Part shown: positions 40,666 through 50,295 of the stretch, piece by piece
Layout of the letters: each line of letters opens with the position of its first letter
How positions within the stretch are numbered: position 1 is the first letter of the stretch
Assembly (NCBI RefSeq): GCF_001889605.1
Contig: NZ_CP018171.1
Location: 3,184,501-3,248,500 of the forward strand
DNA from: Aquibium oceanicum
GTDB taxonomy: Bacteria; Pseudomonadota; Alphaproteobacteria; Rhizobiales; Rhizobiaceae
Direction: 5' to 3'
Length of the DNA: 64,000 nt
Notes under the pieces: model-generated
Databases searched by the model: none
Seen by the model: only the letters and a program-made list of their open reading frames with translations
What the model was told of the DNA's origin: nothing
Made by a program: the position numbers and the translations under genes

Positions 40666-43643
40666 GCGGCAGCCGCGCGGCGACCGGCGGCCGCATCGAC
40701 CGGACCTGCCCCATCTCCTTCCGCTTCGACGGCAAGACCTTTCACGGCTATGCCGGCGACACGCTCGCCTCCGCGCTTCTGGCCAACGGCGTCTCCACCC
40801 TCGGCCGCTCCTTCAAGTACCACCGCCCGCGCGGCCTGCTGGCGGCCGGCGTCGACGAGCCCAACGCGCTGGTCACGATCCTGCGCGGCGACGTGCGCGA
40901 GCCCAACGTGCCCGCCACCCAGATCGAGATATTCGACGGCCTGACGGTCGAGAGCCAGAACCGCTTCCCCTCGCTCGATCTCGACGTCGGCGCGGTGAAC
41001 CAGATCGCCGGCAAGCTGCTGTCGGCGGGCTTCTACTACAAGACCTTCATGGGTCCTGTTGCCGGGCCCTTGACGGGCACCCGCTTCTGGATGTTCTGCG
41101 AGCGCTTCATCCGCCGCGCCGCCGGCCTCGGCCGCGCCGGCACGGCCGCCGACACCGCCCGCTACGAGAAGATGAACGCCTTCTGCGACGTGCTGGTGGT
41201 CGGCGGCGGCCCCGCCGGCCTGATGGCGGCCAGGGCTGCGGCGGAAAATGGCGGTCGCGTCATCCTCGCCGACCTCGAACCCGAATTCGGCGGCGCGCTG
41301 AAATGGTCGTCGGAAACGATCGACGGCGAACCCGCCCGCGCCTTCATCGACCGCTCCGTGAGCGCGTTGGAAGACGCGCCAAACGTCCGCCTGCTGCCAC
41401 GCACCGCCGTGTGGGGCTACTACGACGGCAACACCCTCGCCGCGCTGGAACGCGTCGGCGATCACAAGCCAGATGCCCCGAAGGGCGAGCCGCGCCACCG
41501 GCACTGGGTCATCCGTGCCGGCCGCGTCGTTCTCGCCACCGGCGCCTTCGAGCGGCCGATGGTGTTCCCCGGCAACGACCGCCCCGGAATCATGCTGGCC
41601 GACGCCGCCGCCCGTTACGCCGTCGAATACGGCGCGCTTCCGGGCCGCAAGATCGTCGTCTTCGCCAACAATGACGGCGCCTACGCCTCGGCGGTGGCCC
41701 TGCGCCAGGCTGGTGCCGACATCGTGGCGATGATCGACGTGCGCAGGTCCGTCTCGGACCACGCGCGCAGGCTGGCGACCCGCGCCGGCGGCGAACTGCT
41801 GCTCGGCCACGCCGTCGTCGACACCACAGGCGGCAGCAGCTTCGCCGGCGCGAAGGTCCAACCCTTCGACGAGTCGGCCGGCACGCTCTTCGGCGCCGCC
41901 CGAACGATTCCCGGCGATTGCCTCGCCGTCTCCGGCGGCTGGTCCCCGGCGATCCATCTCGCCAGCCAGGCCGGCGCGCAGGCCCGCTGGGACGACCGCC
42001 TCCAGGCCTTCCTGCCGCCCGAGCCCGGAAGCTCCTGGACCGGTACCGGCGCCTTCCTAGGCCGCTTTGGCACCGCCGAAGCCCTTGCGGACGGCATCGA
42101 GGCGGGCGGCGGTTCGGTCGATCTCCCCACGGTCGACGATGACGCCCCCGACCTCGCCCCGGCTCCGGTCTTCGAGATCAGGCCAGCCGGAGGCAAGGGC
42201 TCCAAGGCCTTCGTCGACTTCCAGCACGACGTCACCGCCGAGGACGTGCGGCTCGCCCACCGCGAGGGCTTCGTCTCGGTCGAGCACCTCAAGCGCTACA
42301 CCACGCTCGGCATGGCGACCGACCAGGGCCGCACCTCCAACGTGCCCGGCCTCGCCATCATGGCCGGCGCGCGCGGCATGGCGATCCCCGATGTCGGCAC
42401 CACCCGCTTCCGTCCGCCCTTCTCGCCGGTCTCGATCGGCGCGCTGGCCGCCGAGCGCTTCGGCGACCTGAAGCCGCACCGCCTGACGCCGATGCACGAC
42501 TGGCACCTCGAGGAAGGTGCCACGATGCAAGCGGCCGGCCTCTGGCACCGGCCGATGATCTACGGCCATCCGGGCGAGACGGTCGAGCAGGCCTATGTGC
42601 GGGAGGCGAAGGCCGTGCGCGAAAACGTCGGCATCGTCGATGTCTCCACCCTCGGCAAGATCATGGTCCAGGGCCCCGACGCCGGCGCCTTCCTCGACCG
42701 GGTCTACACGAACATGTTCTCCACCCTGCCCGTCGGCAAGGCGCGCTACGGCCTCATGCTGCGCGAGGACGGTTTTGCCTTCGACGACGGCACCACGTGG
42801 CGCCTCGCCGAGACCGACTTCCTGATGACGACCACCACGGCCAATGCCGGCAAGGTCATGCAGCACCTCGAATACCTGCTCGACGTCGCCTGGCCCGACC
42901 TCAAGGTGATCCTCACCTCCGTCACCGACCAGTGGGCCGGCGCCGCGATCGCCGGGCCCGACGCGCGCAAGGTCCTTCAGGCCTGCGTCAACGGCACGGA
43001 CGTGGACGATGCCGCGCTGCCCTTCATGGGCACCGTGCACGGCGAGATCGACGGCGTGCCGGTCATGATCTGCCGCCTCTCCTTCTCCGGCGAACTTGCC
43101 TACGAGGTCTATTGCGGCGCCGGCCACGGCCAGCAGGTCTGGGACACGCTGCTGGAAGCCGGCAAACCATTCGCGATGGTGCCCTACGGCCTGGAGGCAC
43201 TAGGCACCCTGCGCATCGAGAAGGGCCACGTCACCGGCGCCGAGATCGACGGCCGCACCACCGCGCGCGACCTGCATCTCGGCTGGATGCTGTCGAAAAA
43301 AAAACCCTTCGTCGGCTCCGCCATGATGGACCGCGAAGGCCTCGTCGCCGACGACCGGCTCCAGCTCGTCGGCCTGATCGCGCTCGACAACCGTCCGCTC
43401 AAGGGCGGCGCCCATCTGGTCGCCCACGCCGACCGCGCGCTGCGCGATTCCATCGGCCACGTCACCTCCGTCTGCTTCTCCCCCGCGCTCGGCAAATACA
43501 TCGCACTCGCGCTGGTGAAGGGCGGCAAGTCGCGCCACGGCACCCGCGCCTTCATCTCCGATCCGATCCGCAGGCGCTACGGCGCGGTCGAGATCGTCAG
43601 CCACCATTTCTTCGATCCGGACGGGAGCCGCATGCATGGCTGA
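40662..43643 (+). CDS. soxA: Sarcosine oxidase alpha subunit
   Basis: The product is 993 aa. Order: an N-terminal ferredoxin-fold region (15-110; TCPISFRFDGKTFHGYAG); a pyridine-nucleotide-disulfide type domain (DVLVVGGGPAGLMAARAA; FANNDGAYASAVALRQ); and a C-terminal GcvT-like folate domain from about residue 615 (ENVGIVDVSTLGKIMVQGPD; LRIEKGHVTGAEIDGRTTA). It binds NAD and THF and makes methylene-THF from the formaldehyde-level carbon. A run of nine A bases (43296-43304) encodes Lys-Lys-Lys in a conserved segment, so it is in frame; it could nevertheless be prone to slippage. It overlaps soxG by eight bases. Confidence 0.96.
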   Translation: MSGSRAATGGRIDRTCPISFRFDGKTFHGYAGDTLASALLANGVSTLGRSFKYHRPRGLLAAGVDEPNALVTILRGDVREPNVPATQIEIFDGLTVESQNRFPSLDLDVGAVNQIAGKLLSAGFYYKTFMGPVAGPLTGTRFWMFCERFIRRAAGLGRAGTAADTARYEKMNAFCDVLVVGGGPAGLMAARAAAENGGRVILADLEPEFGGALKWSSETIDGEPARAFIDRSVSALEDAPNVRLLPRTAVWGYYDGNTLAALERVGDHKPDAPKGEPRHRHWVIRAGRVVLATGAFERPMVFPGNDRPGIMLADAAARYAVEYGALPGRKIVVFANNDGAYASAVALRQAGADIVAMIDVRRSVSDHARRLATRAGGELLLGHAVVDTTGGSSFAGAKVQPFDESAGTLFGAARTIPGDCLAVSGGWSPAIHLASQAGAQARWDDRLQAFLPPEPGSSWTGTGAFLGRFGTAEALADGIEAGGGSVDLPTVDDDAPDLAPAPVFEIRPAGGKGSKAFVDFQHDVTAEDVRLAHREGFVSVEHLKRYTTLGMATDQGRTSNVPGLAIMAGARGMAIPDVGTTRFRPPFSPVSIGALAAERFGDLKPHRLTPMHDWHLEEGATMQAAGLWHRPMIYGHPGETVEQAYVREAKAVRENVGIVDVSTLGKIMVQGPDAGAFLDRVYTNMFSTLPVGKARYGLMLREDGFAFDDGTTWRLAETDFLMTTTTANAGKVMQHLEYLLDVAWPDLKVILTSVTDQWAGAAIAGPDARKVLQACVNGTDVDDAALPFMGTVHGEIDGVPVMICRLSFSGELAYEVYCGAGHGQQVWDTLLEAGKPFAMVPYGLEALGTLRIEKGHVTGAEIDGRTTARDLHLGWMLSKKKPFVGSAMMDREGLVADDRLQLVGLIALDNRPLKGGAHLVAHADRALRDSIGHVTSVCFSPALGKYIALALVKGGKSRHGTRAFISDPIRRRYGAVEIVSHHFFDPDGSRMHG

Positions 43644-44223
43644 GCAGGTCTCTCCCCTCGGCCCAGCGTGGGTCCCGGGCAGGCACGGCCGCGCCGACGG
43701 CGAACCGGGGGTCGTTCTGTCGGAAACGCGTCCCGGCTCCATCGTCCAGGCCGCCGCCTTCCCCGGCAGCGAAAAGGCGATCATCGCCGCGATCAGAAAG
43801 GCGGCCGGCCTTTCCCTGCCCGACGGTGCCGGCGGCGGCGTCGCCACCGACACGAAAGCAGCCTTCGGCATCGCCCCGGGCCGCTTCCTTGTCGTCGACC
43901 AGTCCGAAGGCCTCGCCGACCGCCTCCGTGCCGCCATCAAACCGGCCGAAGGCGCCGTCACCGACCTCTCCCACGGCCGCACCGCCATCCGCGTCTCGGG
44001 CCCCCTCGCAGAATGGGTGCTCGCAAAACTCTTCGCGATCGACTTTTCGCTGACCGCCTTACCCCTCGCCGCCGCCAGCGCCACCCAGCACCACGACATC
44101 CTGGCCCAGATCCAGCGCACCGGCCCGGAAAGCTTCGACCTCTATGTCTTCCGCTCCCTAGCCCGATCCTTCTGGATGATGCTGTGCCATGCGGCGGAGG
44201 AAGTTGGATACGAGGTGCGGTAG
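43636..44223 (+). CDS. soxG: Sarcosine oxidase gamma subunit
   Basis: The product is 195 aa, with a GcvT-like fold as in SoxG (FLVVDQSEGLADRLRAAI; VTDLSHGRTAIRVSGP; SFDLYVFRSLARSFWMML). Gamma subunits stabilise the complex and are the least conserved. The start at 43636 lies within the soxA end. It closes the operon; the next 316 bases hold no gene. No glyA, folD or purU gene is adjacent, so further folate enzymes must lie elsewhere. Confidence 0.93.
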   Translation: MAEQVSPLGPAWVPGRHGRADGEPGVVLSETRPGSIVQAAAFPGSEKAIIAAIRKAAGLSLPDGAGGGVATDTKAAFGIAPGRFLVVDQSEGLADRLRAAIKPAEGAVTDLSHGRTAIRVSGPLAEWVLAKLFAIDFSLTALPLAAASATQHHDILAQIQRTGPESFDLYVFRSLARSFWMMLCHAAEEVGYEVR

Positions 44224-44539
44224 CAGCGAGTGGCCTGTGGTTGGTAGCTGCGGTAGCCGCGAGGTGATTGACGGGATCGGAGTGGATTTCAGCCTGACGG
44301 GCTTTAGGGCGACGTAGCCGGAGAAACGGCCATTCGGGCGGACGCACTGTTTCGACAGCAACGCGCCCTATCTTGGTCGTTCAGGTGGACTATACCCTTG
44401 CCTGGAAGCAGATGCGGGGGCTCTGTCCGGAGCGTCCGCCACGCGCGCCGATTTCAGTCATCGCTCGCCCTCGGTAAGCTCCCGAAAGCTCCTGTCTATT
44501 TCCAGCGCGCAAGGTCACCGACTAGCACGGCTCGCCCCA
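44224..44539. other. Intergenic gap after soxG
   Basis: These 316 bases show no credible gene in any frame and no strong hairpin. Composition is slightly lower in GC than sox. It marks the beginning of a less compact accessory stretch reaching to about 48.75 kb. Confidence 0.3.
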
Positions 44540-44815
44540 TCAGACTTGGGTGCCTCGCCCTGCAAATAGCGAGCAAAGCAGCCCCAGCAGGGCAATGTTG
44601 ACAAGCGGCAGCAGCGCCAACATCCACGGCCAGAGCGGCTCGGGAGCGAGGTCTGCGAAGCCGATCCACGGCTGGCCCATCAGCAGCAGAAACACAGACG
44701 ACATAGCATCGCCTTCCACGCCGAAGAGCTTGAAGGCGGAGACAAGGAAAATCGCCAGGGCGACGGCGTAGAGAGCCAGGAGAACATAGGTGGCCGCGCG
44801 GCAATATCTGGTCAT
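44540..44815 (-). CDS. Small membrane protein, unknown
   Basis: The product is 91 aa with two helices (TYVLLALYAVALAIFLVSA; LWPWMLALLPLVNIALLGLL) and a loop containing MGQPWIGFADL. The ATG at 44815 has GGAGG nine bases upstream, which favours this start over a longer frame without such a site. I do not recognise a family. Confidence 0.6.
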   Translation of the reverse strand: MTRYCRAATYVLLALYAVALAIFLVSAFKLFGVEGDAMSSVFLLLMGQPWIGFADLAPEPLWPWMLALLPLVNIALLGLLCSLFAGRGTQV

Positions 44816-44976
44816 CGCGCCTCCGCATTGCGCATGAGGTAGACCGGGATCGGCGACATCTTGGTCTCCAAGCAGAAATGAACTTCTGATTGGATACTGC
44901 CCTCGAAGCACGCCGTTTGATTAGTGAATTCAGTCTCGCGCACGAAGACTGAAATCATGCAACCGAACCAGCGCCG

Positions 44977-45882
44977 CTACTTCGACATCCAGGCTGCGTT
45001 TTCGCTGAGGCTGGAGCGTGCCGATATCTGGCCTCGGAACCAGCGGACGAGCGTTTCGAGGGCGGGCTCCTCCCGCCGGCTTTCCTTGATGCAGAGATAG
45101 TAGTCCTCGCTTGTCGGGATGGCGGTGTCGTCGAGCAGCGAAAGCGAGCCGACCTCGACGTCCCGTGCTACCAGGAAATCCGGGACCAGGGCGGCGCCGA
45201 GCCCCGCGCGCACCATCTCCAGCGCAGTAACGTAATGGGAAGCAAACAGCCAGCGCCCGCCGGGCGGTTTGACAGTGGGACGACCGGCGAGCTCGGAGTG
45301 CCGATGCCAGTCGTGTCCGATGCGGCCTCGCGTGAGATCCGTGGTGATCAAACGCGGCGCTCCGTCGGAAAGTGTCGCCGAGGCGACGACCGGGACCAGC
45401 CTTTCGGGCCATAGCAGCAGCGAGTAGAATCCCTTTTCCGTCGGCAGGGTGGTGACGAATGCATCCGCGACCGCGTCAGTCAGTTCGGGATCGCTGGCGT
45501 ACATATGGAGATGAAGGTCGAGCAACGGGTTGGCGGCATAGAACTGGGACAGACGGGGAACCAGCCATCCCGGCCCGAAACTGCTGCACACGGCCAGCCG
45601 AACCGTTTCGTTGCGTCTGCCGATCGTGTCTCCGACCGATCGCTCGATCGCCGCGAAAGCCTCCTGCAACTTCCCGGCCAGGCTTGCGCCCGCCTCGGTG
45701 AGCGCGATCCCGCGCCCTTCCTTGCGGAGCAGCCTCTCTCCCACCAGGTCTCCGAGAAGCCGTAGCTGATGACTGACCGCGCTCTGTGACACACCGAGTT
45801 CTTCCGCGGCTCGCGAGACGGAACCATGTCGAGAGACGGCCTCGAAAGCCTGCAGGGCCCGAAAATTCTGCCTGAACTCCAT
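44977..45882 (-). CDS. LysR-family regulator, GcvA-like
   Basis: The product is 301 aa. The HTH is NFRALQAFEAVSRHGSVSRA followed by ELGVSQSAVSHQLRLL; the effector domain has LAVCSSFGPGWLVPRLSQF. The motif order matches GcvA-type LysR proteins, which in enterobacteria control glycine cleavage, but rhizobia have many of this subtype with other targets. It is divergent from the L,D-transpeptidase gene, so that gene (and its lipoprotein neighbours) may be its target. Confidence 0.92.
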   Translation of the reverse strand: MEFRQNFRALQAFEAVSRHGSVSRAAEELGVSQSAVSHQLRLLGDLVGERLLRKEGRGIALTEAGASLAGKLQEAFAAIERSVGDTIGRRNETVRLAVCSSFGPGWLVPRLSQFYAANPLLDLHLHMYASDPELTDAVADAFVTTLPTEKGFYSLLLWPERLVPVVASATLSDGAPRLITTDLTRGRIGHDWHRHSELAGRPTVKPPGGRWLFASHYVTALEMVRAGLGAALVPDFLVARDVEVGSLSLLDDTAIPTSEDYYLCIKESRREEPALETLVRWFRGQISARSSLSENAAWMSK

Positions 45883-46069
45883 GACTATCTGTAGTTTCTT
45901 CTGCGGGACCGCGCCAAGTCCGGAGTTTCCGTATGGCGACCAAACTCACTACAAGCCGCCTCCATGCCGGTCAGATTGATGAATCCCAGCAAGCTACTGC
46001 CTATCAATCTCATTAGACACCATCACATCCGACATTACTATATGGGAGCCTCTAGTCGGGAACCCAGAA

Positions 46070-47068
46070 ATGTCTCGTGCAAGTGTAAACTTTAACCGTC
46101 GACATTTGCTCGTGGGCGCGACAGGCGCCGCCGGTCTCCTCCTACTCGGAGATGTGATGGCCAACGAGGTCATGAAGGAGATATCCGATCTGAAACCAGG
46201 CGAGTTCACCTGGCATCCCGACAGACAACCGACTGGGCCAGTCGCCGTGGTGGTCTCCATTCCCGAACAGCGCGTCCATGTCTATCGCAATGGCGTGAGA
46301 ATCGCGGCCTCGACGTGCTCGACGGGAAAGCCCGGCCACGAGACGCCGACTGGAGTGTTCGTGGTGCTGCAGAAGGACAAGCATCACCGGTCAAGCACCT
46401 ACAACAATGCGCCAATGCCCAATATGAACCGACTGACCTGGTCGGGCATCGCGCTACATGCGGGCAACCTACCAGGCTACCCGGCGTCGCACGGGTGCAT
46501 ACGGCTACCGATGGCGTTCTCGGAGAAGCTGTTCGAAATCACACATCTCGGCACGCCGGTGATCATTGCCGGATCTCATTCCGATCCGTGGGAACTCACT
46601 CATCCCGGCATGGTGCTCTCCGGCTATGCCGAGAAAGAATTCGAGCAGGTCGAAGCCGGACTCGAGGGAAAGAAGCATCCGAAGGATTGGGTCGAGGCGG
46701 AATCCTATCCGGTAACGTCGATCGTCGTATCGTCGGCGGACAAGCGGATTGACCTGATCGAGAATGGAGAAGTTGTCGCGGAAGGCCGTGCAACCATTTC
46801 AGGCGCCGGTCGCCTCGGCAGCCATGTCTTCGTGCTCAACGGGGGGCATGGCGCTATCCAGGGTATGCACTGGACTGCGATAAGCCACAACAGCGACGCC
46901 GGCGGCTTCTTTCAGCCGGAAGAGCGCGCTCTCAATCGGGTTTCCGCCGATCAGGCGTTCCTTAGGGCAATGCGTGCGCGGCTTCATGCCGGAATGGTGT
47001 TCATTCTGACCGACGTGCCGCTCCATCCGGAGCGCCGGTCAGGGCGCGACTTTGTCATCATGTCTTGA
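46070..47068 (+). CDS. L,D-transpeptidase (YkuD domain), twin-arginine-like signal
   Basis: The product is 332 aa. The head FNRRHLLVGATGAAGLLLL looks like a Tat or Sec signal with an RR pair. The YkuD domain follows (about 55-170) with His130, His141 and catalytic Cys143 in SHGCIRLP. The C-terminal 130 residues contain a second unit with VTSIVVSSADKRIDLIENG, which resembles a degenerate, Cys-less YkuD half. The enzyme makes 3-3 peptidoglycan cross-links or attaches lipoproteins in the periplasm. It starts a small cluster of secreted proteins; composition is less GC-rich than sox. Confidence 0.9.
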   Translation: MSRASVNFNRRHLLVGATGAAGLLLLGDVMANEVMKEISDLKPGEFTWHPDRQPTGPVAVVVSIPEQRVHVYRNGVRIAASTCSTGKPGHETPTGVFVVLQKDKHHRSSTYNNAPMPNMNRLTWSGIALHAGNLPGYPASHGCIRLPMAFSEKLFEITHLGTPVIIAGSHSDPWELTHPGMVLSGYAEKEFEQVEAGLEGKKHPKDWVEAESYPVTSIVVSSADKRIDLIENGEVVAEGRATISGAGRLGSHVFVLNGGHGAIQGMHWTAISHNSDAGGFFQPEERALNRVSADQAFLRAMRARLHAGMVFILTDVPLHPERRSGRDFVIMS

Positions 47069-47080
47069 GGAGGAACAGCC

Positions 47081-47419
47081 ATGAGAATCGTGCGAGCTGA
47101 AGAGGCGTTCTTTGTCCTGTTCGCAGGAGTCGCACTTGCAGCCTGCCAGACGGATACTGGGGGCAATGTCAGTCAGTTGCCATCAAGCCCAATTCCGGAG
47201 GTCGGCTACGACGCCAAGGTCTCGAACGCCGCTGTCGAATCGTGCCGCAGCGCTTTGACAGCACAGACGCAGGGCGGAGTGGACGTCGTTGCCAGCGAGT
47301 TCTCGCAGGCAAATGTGACGATCTACATGACGGTCGGACCCCAGCGCGCGCCGTGGAAATGCCTGGTTTCCAACAGCGGAGCTGGCCCCGAGCTCGAATA
47401 TTTGGGCACGAACGGCTGA
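47081..47419 (+). CDS. Lipoprotein sharing a Cys-rich domain with the next gene
   Basis: The product is 112 aa. Signal peptide with lipobox GVALAAC. The mature part has ESCRSALTAQ, ASEFSQANVTIYM, APWKCLVSNSG, which aligns well with the start of the next gene (DGCIDKV, SSDFSQAGTLVML, TVWRCLAANDG). A GAGGAGG site is present. It is 12 bases after the transpeptidase. Function unknown; the two Cys residues may form a disulfide. Confidence 0.75.
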   Translation: MRIVRAEEAFFVLFAGVALAACQTDTGGNVSQLPSSPIPEVGYDAKVSNAAVESCRSALTAQTQGGVDVVASEFSQANVTIYMTVGPQRAPWKCLVSNSGAGPELEYLGTNG

Positions 47420-47508
47420 CGATGCCCCCAAAGGCAATCGCGTCGGAGGAAAGCGTTCGCCCGACCGGTCGGTATCGGAAGGAAACACAAGGTGAGGAGC
47501 GTGTCATT

Positions 47509-48469
47509 GTGAGCGGTCGAATTGTCCTTCTGGTGGCCGGAACCGTGATGACTGCATTGCCGGCCTTGGCCGACGAACAACAAGCCATCGACGGATGCAT
47601 CGACAAGGTGCGGGAGGTTGGCGGACCCGACGGAGCCGGCGGCGGCAAGTTGATCAGCTCGGATTTCTCGCAGGCTGGCACCCTTGTGATGCTGCGCGAT
47701 GCCGGGGGAACGGTGTGGCGCTGCCTTGCCGCGAACGATGGCAGTGTAGAGGACATCAGTATTCTCGAGGCGGCCGACGACGGCGGCGGCGCAATGGCTG
47801 GTGCCGGCGACAATCGCGCCGTCATAAGATTTCCGCGCGGTGCAAGCGGCACGACACTAAGCGGCGCGATCATCGGGCGTGACGATTTCGACTACATTCT
47901 TGGCGCTCGTGAGGGACAGGTCATGGGGAGTTTCGCTGAAGGTCGACGGGACCAACGGCGACGGTGTGATCTATTTCAACATTCTTCCGCCCGGCAGCGA
48001 TAACGAGGCGATCTTCGTCGGATCCATGGAGGAGAAGGCTGAAGCAAGCGTCCGGCTTCCGACGAGCGGAGATTATACGATCCGTGTCTATCTCATGGGC
48101 AACGACAAGGATACGGACAAGACCGTCGGCTACAGGCTCGATGTCGCGATCTCCGACGGGCCGCCCCCTGACGACGCGCTGGTGCCTGGCACCAACTATC
48201 ATGCGACCGGCGAGATCGAATGCAGCTTCAAGGACAATCCGCAGGTGAAGAAGTGCAGCTTCGGTGTCGTGCGCCAAGGCGGCGGCGACGCAACCGTCGA
48301 CGTCACATTCCCGGATGGCTTCGTGCGCAAATTGGAGTTTCGCAATGGCAATGTGACCGCATCGGACGGCGCCGAGACCAAAAGCGAGAGGCAGAGCGAC
48401 AACACCGTCGTCCAGGTCAACGCAGCCGAAACCTTCATCATTCCGATCATCGTCAACGAGGGCGGCTGA
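47509..48469 (+). pseudogene. Secreted protein broken by a frameshift near 47925
   Basis: Two overlapping frames join into one protein. The first (from GTG 47509, signal MSGRIVLLVAGTVMTALPAL, then the Cys-domain shared with the previous gene) reads to DYILGAREGQVMGS and goes out of frame. The second frame carries on at once with GVSLKVDGTNGDGVIYFN and a beta-rich domain to residue end IIVNEGG. One extra base in the run ATGGGGAGTTTC (47923-47934) would explain it. Either a genuine recent frameshift or a sequence error. The domain after the break resembles pre-peptidase C-terminal-like beta folds. Confidence 0.7.
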
Positions 48470-48547
48470 TGGGCCTGGGCAGCCGCTTGGCGAAAATGTC
48501 GTCGGTCCCGTTCATCGCCGAACTGGCGTCTCTTGAAGGATAATGAG

Positions 48548-48733
48548 GTGAAGAAGCTTATCTGTCCCGTTCTCGGAGCGGCTGCGCTTCTGATGTGGGC
48601 AATCCCCGCCCTTGCCGCCGACCGCAGCCACATGATCGATGTCTGCCGAAGCTATGCCGCCAAGCACCTACGCGTCGACAGAGAAGGGCTGGCTTGGACC
48701 GGCGGCTTTCGGGCTGCCAGCAGATATAGCTAG
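48548..48733 (+). CDS. Truncated secreted protein of the same type
   Basis: A 61-aa frame from GTG with AAGGA upstream has a signal peptide (VKKLICPVLGAAALLMWAIP, cleavage at ALAA) followed by DRSHMIDVCRSYAAKHLRVD, and then ends abruptly. The mature start resembles the Cys-helix of the two preceding genes, so this is probably a 5' fragment of a paralogue cut at the right border of the accessory stretch. Confidence 0.5.
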   Translation: MKKLICPVLGAAALLMWAIPALAADRSHMIDVCRSYAAKHLRVDREGLAWTGGFRAASRYS

Positions 48734-48806
48734 ACAGTCCGCAACGGCCTCGCCACCGCTCGAAATCTGCCCCGATACCAACCGTCAAATCTTCACCCCC
48801 ACCCCC

Positions 48807-49118
48807 TCACCCCCCGCTGATCGCCGTCAGCACATAAACCTCCGCGCCCACCGCCAGCGGCGTCCCAAGCCCCGCCCGCTCGCCATCCACGAACACGTTC
48901 ATGTGCTTGCGGATCGCCGGGCGCGTGTCGCGGATGCGGTCGGCCATGCCGGGCCAGAGCCGGTCGAGTTCGTCGATCATGTCCGAAACGGTCGCGGCCG
49001 ACAGCGTCACCACCCGCCGCGATCCGGGAAACAGGTCGCACAGCGCCCCGGACAGCTTGACCGTGACGCTCCCGCCCGTGCCGCGCGGTGCCGCGCCGGT
49101 GTCCTCGTCGATCCGCAT
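48807..49118 (-). CDS. MoaD/ThiS-like ubiquitin-fold protein
   Basis: The product is 103 aa. The beta-grasp fold is suggested by VTVKLSGALCDLFPGSRRV and MNVFVDGERAGLGTPLAVG, and it ends with the Gly-Gly needed for activation (LTAISGG). Such proteins donate sulfur for molybdopterin, thiamin or other pathways. It lies nine bases after the BNR-repeat gene, a pair that recurs in bacteria without known role. Confidence 0.85.
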   Translation of the reverse strand: MRIDEDTGAAPRGTGGSVTVKLSGALCDLFPGSRRVVTLSAATVSDMIDELDRLWPGMADRIRDTRPAIRKHMNVFVDGERAGLGTPLAVGAEVYVLTAISGG

Positions 49119-49127
49119 AACGGAAGT

Positions 49128-50210
49128 CTATCGCTCGATGACGAAGGTTTCCACCGACGAGATCGCCGGCAGGTGGCCGGCGACCGGCGCCCAGGTCTCG
49201 CCCTCGTCGACGCTGGCGTAGAACTCGCCGCCGCCGGTGCCGAAATAGACGCCCGCCGGCTCCAGCCTGTCGGTCGCCATAGCCTGGCGCAGCACGCCGA
49301 AATAGGCGTTCTCCTGCGGCAGTCCGGCGCGCATGTCCTGCCAGGTCTTTCCGCCGTCGCGCGTGCGCCACACCGCGGCCTTCGCATCGGGCACGAAGCG
49401 CCCGAGTTCGGCGCCATTGAGCGGGATCATGTAGACGGTCTTGGGGTCGCGCGGATGTGCCGCCGTCGGGAACCCGAAGGTCGAGGGCAGGCCCGCCTCG
49501 ATGCTCTCCCACGTGCGCCCGCCGTCGTCGGAGCGGTACATGCCGCAATGGTTCTGCTGGTAGAGCAGCTGGTCCGTGCCCGGCGCCAGCACCACGCAGT
49601 GCACGCACTGGCCGAATTCCGGATAGCGCTGGTCCTCGGGGAAGAAGTCCGCCCGCGTGCCCTTGTTGCGCGGCTCCCAGGTCTTGCCGCCGTCGTCGGT
49701 GCCGAACACGCCGGCCGACGAGATGCCCACCCACATGCGGTTTTCGTCCTCCGGATGCGGCACCAGCGAATGCAGGATCAGCCCGGCGCCGCCGGGGTTC
49801 CAGTGCGGCCGTGTCGGATGGTCGCGCAGGCCCTTCACGTGGCTCCAGCTCTTGCCGCCGTCCTCGCTGCGGAAGAGCCCCGCCGGCTGCACGCCCGCAT
49901 AGAGGCCGCCATGGCCGGGCGCCAGGCTCCACGCCGAGGCCACCGGCTCCTCGCCTTCCGCGTAGGCCAGGCCCTCGCTCGAATGCGTCCAGGTCTCGCC
50001 GAGGTCCATGGAGGTCCACACCGCCGGGCCGAACCACTCGTTGCCGCCCGCCGCATGGATCGCGTCGGTCGCCGGGTCGGCGACGGCATGGTTGATCGGC
50101 CAGGTGTTGCAATAGGGGCCGCGCAGCGACCAGTCCTTCCGGGCCTCGTCGCTCTCGGCGATGAACAGGCCCTTCTTGGTGCCGATGAGCACCAGCACGC
50201 GTTTCGCCAT
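49128..50210 (-). CDS. BNR/WD40-like exo-sialidase-fold protein
   Basis: The product is 360 aa. Several Asp-box (BNR) repeats are visible: SEDGGKSWSH, TDDGGKTWEP, SDDGGRTWES, TRDGGKTWQD, VDEGETWAP. This indicates a beta-propeller of the sialidase/VPS10-like fold. No signal peptide is seen, so it is probably cytosolic despite sialidase-style names. GAGGAGG is upstream of the start. It forms a unit with the MoaD-like gene; a MarR palindrome lies in its promoter. Activity unknown. Confidence 0.85.
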   Translation of the reverse strand: MAKRVLVLIGTKKGLFIAESDEARKDWSLRGPYCNTWPINHAVADPATDAIHAAGGNEWFGPAVWTSMDLGETWTHSSEGLAYAEGEEPVASAWSLAPGHGGLYAGVQPAGLFRSEDGGKSWSHVKGLRDHPTRPHWNPGGAGLILHSLVPHPEDENRMWVGISSAGVFGTDDGGKTWEPRNKGTRADFFPEDQRYPEFGQCVHCVVLAPGTDQLLYQQNHCGMYRSDDGGRTWESIEAGLPSTFGFPTAAHPRDPKTVYMIPLNGAELGRFVPDAKAAVWRTRDGGKTWQDMRAGLPQENAYFGVLRQAMATDRLEPAGVYFGTGGGEFYASVDEGETWAPVAGHLPAISSVETFVIER

Positions 50211-50283
50211 GCGGCGTCCTCCTCAAATTTGAACGGTGCCGAGGCGTTCCCCTGCCCCTTCCGGGCGCCTGCTGGACATTTAC

Positions 50284-50295
50284 GTTGATATCAAC
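50284..50295. promoter_or_regulatory. Palindromic MarR-type operator
   Basis: The perfect 12-base palindrome GTTGATATCAAC lies between the divergent BNR and MarR genes, 11 bases before the MarR ATG. MarR proteins commonly bind short palindromes of this TTGATATCAA kind, so autoregulation plus control of the BNR/MoaD pair is likely. Confidence 0.65.
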
